From Tetrahymena elliotti 4EA (Eukaryota; Ciliophora; Oligohymenophorea; Hymenostomatida; Tetrahymenidae), in assembly GCA_000231825.2 (NCBI GenBank), contig JH720342.1, positions 125,499 to 189,498 of the forward strand: DNA of 64,000 bases. Direction: 5' to 3'. Position 1 is the stretch's first letter. Each line of letters begins with the position of its first letter. This document shows, piece by piece, positions 12,815 to 23,700 of this stretch. Below the pieces are notes generated by a model that worked only from the letters and a program-made list of their open reading frames with translations, made no database searches and was not told the DNA's origin. Position numbers and translations under genes: made by a program.

Positions 12815-13333
12815 TCAAATTTTTTTTGAGAGACAATCAAAAGCAACAGTAATAACTTGCTTGATAGATTGAATAGAGAGGAAGTCTTGGAATTGATAAA
12901 CTTGCAATAATGATACTAAAGTCTTATAGATTTCTTAAATATCTTATTTGGTGAATAATTCACAGAATCCATTTTGAACATAGCATCTAGGATGAGAATT
13001 GAATGCAATTTTGTTAACATCAGCACAAGTCTTTTCATCTGAATGAATTAAAGCGTCTTTCAAAGACTACTTCAAGCATGTTAAGGTGCCATTAATCCAT
13101 TGTTATCCAGAAGGAGAGAACTTATTCAATTTTTCAACAAATCTTGAACAATATTTGTAGCCATATCCAACAGGATAACCCTTTGGACCACACTAATAAG
13201 CATCTTCTAAACAATTTATGTACCATTCACAATCATTATTCTACAAACCTTAGTTTAAACAATAATTTTGGTCATAGCAATGAGCAATGCCTAATATAAA
13301 TAGTGTAATAAAAACAAAATTTTAAACTTTCAT
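12815..13333 (-). CDS. Secreted cysteine-rich protein, possibly stanniocalcin-like
   Basis: Minus-strand single exon of 173 codons (172 residues). The ATG is complementary to 13331-13333 and the TGA to 12815-12817. The N-terminus is a signal peptide (MKVQNFVFITLFILGIAHC). The mature part has many Cys residues and conserved-looking blocks: CEWYINCLEDAYQCG, GYPVGYGYKYCSRF, SGQQWINGTLTCLKQSL, AFNSHPRCYVQNGFC. The block W-x4-T-x2-CL followed by C, then AF-SH-x2-CYV-x2-GFC, is a pattern I associate with a family of secreted ciliate proteins distantly like stanniocalcin. That assignment is from memory of the pattern and is tentative. The even number of Cys residues and the signal peptide support a disulfide-bonded extracellular protein. 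Confidence 0.8.
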
Positions 13334-14731
13334 TTTGTTTGTTTCTTCTACTTACCTCGTTTAATTGTTTTATCTTATATTTCTTTTGAAAATTAGCTTG
13401 AGTTTATTAAAGTTGACTTTATAAAGCTTAACTAATTAAAAATAAAAACCTATCTATGGTATAATCTAAGAAGCAATTCTATATTGTAATACTCACATAT
13501 TGTATTATTAAGAAGTTTTCCAGAAAAAGAAGCTGCATTCAGATATACTTATCTTACTCTGCTATCAATATATTTAACATCATAAAAAGTATATCTAAAT
13601 GTAATCGTTGTGCTCAACTAATTTATACAAGTCTTTCATTCTATATAGAAGAAAAGAAATAAATACTTATTGACCATAGAAATCAATCATTCTATTTTTA
13701 ATTGTAAAATTAAAAATGAGAAAATTATTCTAATCAATTTATTTTTTATGTATATCTACTTATGAAATAAGAGTAAGTAAAATTAAATCAATAATTTTAT
13801 ATATATTAGAGGCTGACTGAACACGAGACGAAGCTGATAAAATTCTGTAAAACCAAATAATTTATACATTCAGTTCTATGTCTAAATAAAATCTGTTTAT
13901 TTATTCGATGATGATGGATGAAAATTTGAAAAAAAATTTTTGGGTGAAAAAATTTAAATACCCAATTGCGATATTTTAAAATAGTGAATAGCTTTATATG
14001 AGGATTTACAGTAAATTAAAATTGTAAAACAAATATGAAACATGGTTGATCATAATTAATTTGATAAATCACATTGATTTTAGAAATATTCATTTATAAA
14101 AAAAAATATTTATTTACTTAAGAGGGTCTAAGAACTTTTCTTTTAGTTAATCAATTTTAAGAACCAAATAGAAGTTATTTATTTGGAAATTTTAGCTATT
14201 ATAGCTTTCAAAAGTAGTAGAGTAACTTTTATTGACCAAAATAACTTATTCGTTATTGATGAGATTTCTGTGGTTACTATTTTAATTTCGTCAAAGCTTA
14301 ATTTTGATTAGTTTGTTTTTCTCCATATAAACTTGCAAATCCAACTCCATATTTAACAATAATACGAATTTTTGGCCAATTTAAATAGTTGTACTTTGGT
14401 TTCAATTCTCTATAAGAATTTAAATTTATTAAAAATCAAAGTGTTAATATGGATCTAAGCATGGGTATTATTTTAAATAGTATTTACAAGTGTCTTTAAG
14501 CGATTTTAGTTATACTTATCTATTTCATCATTAAATTATTAGTTGAATTCTTCAATACATATTTCTTTATTTTAAGACAGTTATGATTAATAAATAAATT
14601 AAGTGTTACTTTTTCTCTGATTTCTAATTAAAATATGATTCACAATATGTGTTAATGGTAATATAGTATATTTGGTCATTTTTTTAAAGAAAAATGGTTT
14701 ATTAATATATTTTGCTTGAAAGAGAATGAAT

Positions 14732-14762
<31 letters not shown>

Positions 14763-15031
14763 AAAAATATAATTAGAGTTAGACAAGAATATTTTCTTTG
14801 CATTAGAAAAGTTATTTAAAATATCCAAATAAACAAAAATTTACAATGAATTTTGTTTGATCTGTCCATTTATTTTTGATATACCTTCGTATTTAAATGA
14901 ATGTGAGGAAAATCATATAAATTTTGTTAAAAACTTATTTTTGTTTATAATTAATAACAAAATAGATAGATTAGTTTTATTAAGGAAATTAATTAAAAGG
15001 GAAAAGTATATTTTAGAAGAAGAAAATTAGA
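13334..15031. other. Divergent intergenic region with GA microsatellite
   Basis: Lies between divergent genes and so should hold both promoters. No motif was identified. Contains an uninterrupted (GA)n tract at about 14733-14758. No gene seen. Confidence 0.55.
14733..14758. repeat. (GA)13 microsatellite
   Basis: Uninterrupted GA dinucleotide tract of about 26 bases, unusual in G content for this region. Confidence 0.95.
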
Positions 15032-17777
15032 ATGGGAAATTCTACATTAAATTCAACTGTATAGGATACCTACAATTAGCAGGGAACAATTTAAGTTTAG
15101 CATGCGTAAGCATCTCTACCTCAATTAGGATAGGATTCTGCTAGCAACTAATAGATATTAGTTTAACATATTAAGAATAGGTTAATGATCAAAGAAACGT
15201 ACAAAAAAAAAGGAATCTAAACTCTAGATAGACAAGAAGAAATTAGTAAATGCTTTTCAACTCTATTCAAATTATATTTTATCAATAATCTTTCAATATA
15301 TTTAAAGATTTAAGTTGCTGTAGCCTAAAATTTGTTAAAATTTTAATTTTTTTAGTCATGATTAATCATCGTCATCATCACATTTAATTGTTATTATTAT
15401 TTAAAAAAAGTTAAAAATTTCAAAGAAATTGAACTTGATCCTAATCAGAGCTCTGTTTATGATACAATTAAGAGCGAACTTTCTGAGAAAGGATATACTG
15501 ATTTTAAATTTTTAGGATAAGGTAGCTAAGGATGGGTATTTTTATCAAAGAATAAAGAAATTAATAGAAGATATGCAATCAAAGGAATTCGCGTCAAAAA
15601 TGCTCAAGGAAAGGTTCATTAAGATACATTTGAATAGGCTCAAAAAGAAATAGAAACACTCAGAAAGTGTAGAGGTTCACCATATGTTATCAATTTAATA
15701 GATCAAATTGATGGAAAAGAATTTATCTACCTCATTCTAAGCGAATGCTAAGGTAAAAAACTACTAATAAAAACACTTGATAATTTTAGTACATATTCAT
15801 AATTATTTTTTATTGAAATCCATTTAAAAGGTACCCTCAGAGAAATCTTAGAAAAAAGCCCAAATAAAAAGCTAAATGAGATCTCGGCTATTAAGTATGC
15901 CAAAGATATTGCTGAAGGTCTCTTTCATATTCATTCCTAAAAATGTATTGCTAATGATCTCAAAATGGATAACATACTTATTGACTACAATGGAAATGCT
16001 GTTGTTGGTATATTTTTACTTTCAAAAAAAATATACAACTTTTCAATTTATTTTCAATCTTTTAACCAACTAAAAGCTGATTTAGGATTAGCAGACAAGC
16101 TCACTAAAACATCAGGATACGGAATGAACCAATATGTAAAATATTATATTTTTTCTTACCATATTTTCATTATTTTTGTTATATATTAAAAAGATGGGAA
16201 ATCTACTCTTCTAAGCTCCAGAATGCTATAACACAACACAGTATAAAGAGTATTTTGAAGAGTATAGTAAACTTGGGTTAAACATTAGCACGAAGCCAAC
16301 AGCTAAAGTGATTAATTAATCAATTTAAAAGAATATCTTATTTTATTTAATATTTAAATAAAAAAGAGTGAATCCTTCTCTTTGGGTAACAGAGTTTTAT
16401 GCCATTAAACCTTTAAATTTGCTCAAATTCAACACTTATAAATATCTAGGCTATCTAATTTATCTTATGGTTCATGATTTCAAAAGCACTTTGATATTCA
16501 ATAAACACTAACCATTAGAATATAGCAATGAATTTTAAAAATTCACTTATAAAAAGTAGCTTTAATACATCATTGATGGGCTAACTCAATTCAAGCCAGA
16601 AGATAGGTTATCGATAAAGGATGTTTTAATTATATTAAAAGGAATTATTTCATTTGAATTTTAACTAGATTAAAAGTTTGTAGAAGTACTGGAAGGCAAA
16701 AAAATTTAGGATTTCATTCGCAGCTTCAAAAGCGATATTGAGTTTGTTTAAAATGAATCAGAAAAATTCTATCCTATTATGTAATTTATGAAACTAAAAG
16801 AACTCATCAAATAAAAGTTTTTAATTATCAAAAGTAATAATGAATAAGAATTATTAGAAGATATCCTTTCTAAAATGAATCAAAGCCAAAAGGAATCAGT
16901 AAGATTTTAACTTAAAGTGAGAATAATAAATATTAGATTACTTTTTACTTTTTAAAATAAATAATTAAAGGATGAAATAATAAAATAGCTCAATTAATAA
17001 AAGAGCAACTTAGAAAGCCTAATTGAAGCAAATTAAAAGAATTTTGTAAATTTATAAAACTTAATTCTAAAAAAACTAATCTCAAAACTAATTAGGAGGA
17101 TATAATTGGAAAATTAAAACAAAATAACAGCATACTCAATTCAGAAATAGAGAATTTAAACTCAAAACTCAAGAACTTAGAGAGTGATTTGAAATCAAAA
17201 GGCTAGGAAATTCAGAAAATAAGATCAGAAAATGAATAATTATTTAATTCAAATTAAAAATTCATTAAATAACAGGAAGTATTCTTTTTTAAATCATCTG
17301 CAAGCTTTTCTTTTTCTATTAAATATTTTATTTAGGGAGAGAAATTAAAGAAGCAAAAGGAAGAAGAGCAAGAGTAGAAAAAGGAAGAAGAGCAAGAGTA
17401 GAAAAAAGAAGAAGAAAAAAAGCAAAAAGAATTGCAGATGATTTAATCAAAGCAGTAATAAAATAAATACATTAATTCAAAATTTGCTATTGAGATAATA
17501 AATAGGATAAAATAAAGTGATTTAGCAAAAAAACTAGAAAATAAAGGAACTTTGATATTTTAAAATAATATTTCAATATTTATTTTATTAAAATAAATAC
17601 TCATGAACTAATCATAAACAAAATAATTCAATAATTGTGAATAAAGAGCATAAAATATTAATTAATTTAAAAAAAAACATTACACAAATAAATAAATACA
17701 CAATGATGTATTCTTTATTATTTTTGGAAAAATAATTCATTTAATATACTCCAAATTTAACTAACTAAATAAATAAA
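15032..17777 (+). CDS. Protein-kinase-like gene with coiled-coil tail, possibly disrupted
   Basis: Kinase motifs in order: glycine loop FLGQGSQGWVFLS (from about 15510), the VAIK lysine as YAIKGI, catalytic loop CIANDLKMDNIL (Asp, Lys and Asn kept, His-Arg replaced by Ala-Asn), DLGLAD in place of DFG, an APE motif (LLFQAPECYN), and a subdomain XI stretch (GLTQFKPEDRLSIKDVL). The start MGNSTLNSTV could be N-myristoylated. Introns that keep the frame: 15753-15830, 16008-16076, 16136-16193, 16899-16970, 17046-17095 and 17279-17335. The C-terminal third is a Lys/Glu/Gln coiled coil. Problems: the join between 15250 and 15430 is unresolved, and near 16385 the frame holding FSLG differs from the frame holding the rest of the C-lobe, so there is an indel or an unseen splice. 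The 3' frame stays open past 17777, into the start of the microexon gene, until TGA at 17873. Confidence 0.65.
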
Positions 17778-20700
17778 ATGAGTAAGATAAAAGAAAATAC
17801 AATTTTTTAAATAAATTTTCTATTTTTTATTTAAAACAAAAAGACATGAAAGAAATATAATTTTACTAAATATGATTATTACAATAATTTTAATCACTCT
17901 TTAATTTAAATGTATTAGATTTTTATAAATTTATGATAATATTTATCTCAATAAAACTTTTAAAAAAAGGAAGTAATCTTACTACTTAATGCTCTTCAAA
18001 TGAAAATATTCAAATTATTTAATTCTAATAAATAAAGAAAGTAGTTTTTGAATTATTTCTGGTTACAAAGACATCATTTAACAATTTTATTCATATTAGA
18101 GGGTTCGCTTTTTTTATTTATTTTACTAATATATTTCATTTATTTTTTGAATCATAGATAGTAAAATATATCTTCACCTCCTCCTATTCCATATTAAATA
18201 CATAATTCTTTATAGTATGTAAACACTTCTCTTCTTTCTATTGGATTCAAATCGATTAAACACACATTGCCTCATTTTATTTTCTATTCTATATTAGCTA
18301 GTCATTTCTTTTATTTTTTATTTTCCATTTATTTATTTCTTTTCATATTAAAAATAGTCTGTAATTAATTAATATTCTTGAAGAATNNNNNNNNNNNNNN
18401 NNNNNNNNNNNNNNNNNNNNNNNNNNNNNNNNNNNNNNNNNNNNNNNNNNNNNNNNNNNNNNNNNNNNNNNNNNNNNNNNNNNNNNNNNNNNNNNNNNNN
18501 NNNNNNNNNNNNNNNNNNNNNNNNNNNNNNNNNNNNNNNNNNNNNNNNNNNNNNNNNNNNNNNNNNNNNNNNNNNNNNNNNNNNNNNNNNNNNNNNNNNN
18601 NNNNNNNNNNNNNNNNNNNNNNNNNNNNNNNNNNNNNNNNNNNNNNNNNNNNNNNNNNNNNNNNNNNNNNNNNNNNNNNNNNNNNNNNNNNNNNNNNNNN
18701 NNNNNNNNNNNNNNNNNNNNNNNNNNNNNNNNNNNNNNNNNNNNNNNNNNNNNNNNNNNNNNNNNNNNNNNNNNNNNNNNNNNNNNNNNNNNNNNNNNNN
18801 NNNNNNNNNNNNNNNNNNNNNNNNNNNNNNNNNNNNNNNNNCATGCTGAATTTATTTATTTCTTTTCATATTAAAAATAGTCGGTAATTAATTAATATTC
18901 TTGAAGAATCTTAGATAGAAAGATATTGACTGGTTTTTGAATAAATTAAAAAATGAAAAATAGCGTGTAAGATATTATAAATAAAAAATAAAAATGTAAA
19001 AGAGATATTTTTTAATAAAAGATTGTAAAATTAGAAAGATTTAATTAAGATTCGATGTTAATTTTTTGAATAAATATTTGAAAAATAGGGAGTAATATTA
19101 GAAGAAAAGGATTGAAAAAAATAATTGAGAATAAAATTTAAATTATTACGAAATAGTGAGTAAGATTTACATTTAAATTATTTAATTTGATGAATAAAGT
19201 TACAATTTTAGTTTGTTTTGAGCAAAATAAATAATTAATTTTTATTTACTGATTGTTTTATTGAGTTAAACAGGAAATTTTATTTAAATTTATTCTGAAA
19301 TATTAAACTAAAATTAGGCAGTAAAAGATTAAATTATAATTCCTAAATATGATTTAGTCAAAAATACATTATTAAAAATAGAAAGTAATTCTGAATTGTT
19401 TCAATCTAATTTACATTTAAATTTAAATTTAAAATTGAATGCAGGTAGTAATATTTTAAATTATGATTATGGCTGATATTATTATGAATAAACTTGATAT
19501 TTTCAATAGTGAGTACTATTTTAATAAATTTAAACTGAAGGGAGATATTTAATATTAAAACTATTAATTAGTATGTAAATAATTTGATGATTCCTGATAC
19601 ATCAGTAATTACAAAAATTAAAAATTGTTAATAGTGGGTAAGTTATTTATGAATTCATTAACTAATTCTTTTATTATAAAAATAATATGAGTACTTTAAT
19701 ATTAACTTAATTAAATTAACTATTTTAAATAGATGGTAATTATAAGATACGTATGAAGATTCATTTAAAATTACGGTATATTCTAATGAAAATAGGATGT
19801 AATTAATAATTTAAATACGATTAAACTAGTAATGATATAAATTTTTAAAATAGTAAGTAATATTTTTTGTATTTTTAGAGATTATTTGAATTCAATTAAA
19901 AATGAAATAGTTTGTAATACTTTAGTATTTTTAGGTATATTCATCAACAATAAATTAATTTAATTTTAAAACAGAGAGTAAATTTTTAGGCAATTAATCA
20001 AGAGTTTAGCTAAATTAATTAATGAACTTTTATTTTCTAATTAATAGCGATTTCAAGTAAATTCATCAAAAAAATAAAAAAACCATATAATTTTGTTTTA
20101 ATTTATATAGAAGCAAGTAAAAGAGCTTAAATATAATTAACTGACACACATACTAACTGACTGACTCTTACAAACATTCTAAATTAATTTTCTAATCAAA
20201 AGTTTGTAAATTTAATTAAATTTTATTTTAAAATTGAAAAATAATAAATTTTTATTATTTTAATAAACAAATAGTGAGTATTTTTTTTTCAATCTTGATA
20301 AGAAGATTCTCAATATGAATAAACAAATAAACTTTAAAAATAAATAGGTAGTATATCAATTTATTTATTTATTATTCACTTATTTCTTGATTAACATACA
20401 TTTTTAATTATTTTGTGACATATTTTCCAATAAAAAACATACAAATAACTTTGTATTTAAATTAGCATGTAAAATAATGAATGATGAAAGCAAAAATACA
20501 ATAAATAGTAAAATGAATTATGAAAACAGGAAGTAACAATTATTAAATTATTTATCTACTTTGTAGAGAATTAATTCTAATTTTAATTCACTCACTATTT
20601 ATTTAATTTAACTCAAAAAGATTGTAAAATTTGAATCCAAAAAACAAACTGAAGAAAATAACATTAAAAATCAAAATAGAAAGTAACTTTCATTTAATTT

Positions 20701-23700
20701 ATTTTATATTAACATAAAAATATTCTTTTTTCAAGGTAACTTTTAACAATTTGATCAGATGATTGATGAGAATTTATTGCGTTAAAATAATTTTAATATT
20801 TATTCATAATATTAGGAAGTACTACCTAAATATTAAAATAGCTTGAATCATTTCATTATTAAAATAGCTAGTAAAACTTTAAAATAATTAAATTAGTGTT
20901 TTAATTGAAAATATTTAAAATGCTTTCTTTTTAATAAATACCAATTATTTTTATAAATATAATTATATCTTAGTAAGTAATAATATATGTAGAAATACGG
21001 GAACGAGCTCAAAATCCCAAATCCTAAATTACCCTCAACATTTTCTCGACAACGAGAAAATGTTGAGGGTAATTTAGGATTTGGGATTTTGAGCTCGTTC
21101 CCGTATTTCTACATATATGTAATATTAATTAAATCTGATGAGAAGATATTGAATTAAACTAATTTCAATCTTTACTAATCACATTATCAGGTATACTTAA
21201 ATGATAATGGAGTTTGAATTAATTTATTATTAAAATAGGTAACTTTAGATAAGTTAAACTTGATTTACAAAGTTGAATTAAATAAATATTATAGGTAATT
21301 CATTATTCTTTTTACATTTAACTTTCATAAAATGATGACGTTAAATAAATAGGTAACAAACAAATAAACATCTAAACATCATGATTTTAAACCAATCATT
21401 TTTTAAAGTGGCAAAGAGTAATTTAAAAACAAATTTGAAAGTAAATAAAAACAAATTGTTATGTTTTAATTAGGATGTAAATAAATTTTGTATGACCACA
21501 GCTTAACATCAATATTTTAAACATAAATTATTCATCAGAGGGTAAATTTATACTTTATTTAAAATTAAATATTAATGTTATCTTTTACTAATTAATCAAA
21601 TTATATAATTAGAACGTAAAATATTCACTTATCATAATAAATTATTATTGAATTGATAAATAAATAAACAAATTAAAATAGAGTGTAATAATTTTTAAGA
21701 ATTAAATCTTTAACTAAAATTTCCTAAATATTAAAAAGTAGGACGTAATGTTTTAGAATAATTTGATATTAAATAAATTGGTGGTTGAAATAAGTGTAAA
21801 ATCTCTTAAATTTACAAATAAACAGATAGTAAATTTTCTTAATAATTATCCTATTATGAAATATTCGTTCTATTTTTAATTAATATAAAGGATGTAAATT
21901 TAGAAAGATATTCTTCATGAAACAATTCATTATTAATACTGATTCTCAATTTCCAAATTAGACTGTATTATTATTATTATTAGCCTTTTCAAAATTGAAA
22001 TTAATAATATTAACTTTAAAACAGTAAGTAAACAATCTATAGAATAAACAATTAATTAACTATTTAGTTTGTTTATTATCTTTGGTTTCTTTTGATAGCT
22101 ATCAAAGGATTTATTGACTAATTAATTAATTAATTAATTAATTAATTAATTAATTAATTAATTGCTAACTAGTCAAAAACTAAATTAAACATTTTTACAT
22201 CTAAAACAGGAAGTAAAAAATTAAATATTCCTTAAAAAGTTTATCTTAATTTATTTTTCTTTATTTTATGTTTAAATAGCGAGTAAATTTACTTTTCTAA
22301 AGGATTTTTATCTCTTAAATGGTCAGATATCTAGTTAAATAACTTTATTTATTCAACACAGAATGTAAGATTATTCTTTTAATAGTTTTATTATAAAAAA
22401 TAATCAATTCATTTTAATTTCTTAAAAGTCCGTAACACTTAAAATTTATTATTTGAGGTTGAATACTGATTATTCATTCATCTATTCTTTTTCAAAACCG
22501 GAAAATAGCAAGTAAAATTTAGAATTATTTAAAATTTAAAGAAATGTAACTTTTAATAAAATAATAATCAAATAAAAATAGATACAAGTAATATTTTGAG
22601 ATTCATTTAAAGATAAAGACAAATAAATAACTAAAATATTCTGGATAGCTATTAGTAATATTTTTTAATTAAAATCTTTTATTTGGAAAGATAACTAATT
22701 CAATATCCAAATTAAAATAGGAACATAAAGTAATATTTGAAAGTGATTTAGAATGAAGATATTAAATAGCTTTAAAAATAAAAAAAGAGAGTAAAATTAT
22801 AAAATGAAAAAAATAAATAAATTTCTATTTTGATATTTAAATAGCAATTTGTAATTCAATTTAGAAATCTGATTTAATAGAAAATGATAAATTAACTATC
22901 GAAATTAAATAGCTTGAAGTAATTTATTAAATAAATTGATTTTGGAAGAAATTAGAACAAAAGAGCATTATTTTAAAATAGATCGTAAAATAAAAAAAAT
23001 ATTTTAGATTAAAAATGAAAAGTTGATTTGATATTTAAAATAGATTGACGTAGTATCTAAAAATGACTACATTTATTCTTTACTACAACCAATTCTTTAA
23101 TATTGTATAGCCTGTAAATTTTTAAATTCATCTTAATTTATGAAAAATGAATAATTATTATTGAAAAAAATTAGGAAGTAAAATAAAGATTAAGATATTA
23201 ACTTGAAAGCAATAAAAATTGATAATCATTCAAATTAAAAAGTTGGTAAATCTTTTGAAATGTTTTAGTCAGCCAACCAATCAAAAATTATAAAATTTTA
23301 TTTATTATTATTAAATATTCCTAACAGCGAGTAAATTAATTTATATTTTTACTTTGAAAATAAATAAATATTAAATAAACTTAAAATAGATAGTAAAATA
23401 TACCTTAGAATTATCCTCTAGAGAGACTTTATCTTAAAATAAACACTTAATAAAACCAACAGCGAGTATTTATTTATTTTGCTAATTTAATTGTGCATTT
23501 TATTTATTTATTTATTTTTACTTTAAATTAACAGGCTGTAATATTCTTAATTTAGAGTAGGAATTAAATCAAAAAACAAAAAATAAAAAAATCAAATAGT
23601 TTGTAAATTCTTTTAAATCAAAGAAAAGATATTTATTTAATAATTAAATTAGCTGGTAAGATTTTACTTTGCTTTTATCAACGAAACTTATTAAAATTTA

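Larger units (their letters stand above)
20736..21353 (+). other. Zero-length exon sites (AG|GT) in the microexon gene
   Basis: At five places the acceptor and donor abut with nothing between: 20735|20736 (CAAG|GTAACT), 21190|21191 (TCAG|GTATAC), 21238|21239 (ATAG|GTAACT), 21294|21295 (ATAG|GTAATT) and 21352|21353 (ATAG|GTAACA). They keep the same ~50-80 bp rhythm as the coding microexons. AG|GT juxtapositions are what recursive (ratchet) splice sites look like. Removal of the flanking segments at these sites adds no bases to the message. Confidence 0.65.

Noticed and set aside
18365..18887. Open frames across the N gap on both strands
   Set aside because: They consist of N bases and carry no information.
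19921..19936. Additional zero-length exon TAG|GTATAT at 19934/19935
   Set aside because: It would leave an intron of only about 20 nt after the exon ending 19913, far shorter than any other here.
21791..21825. One-base exon T at 21795 (AAG|T|GTAAAA)
   Set aside because: It would break the frame and leave a 30-nt intron; without it the intron 21745-21825 has normal length and the frame holds.
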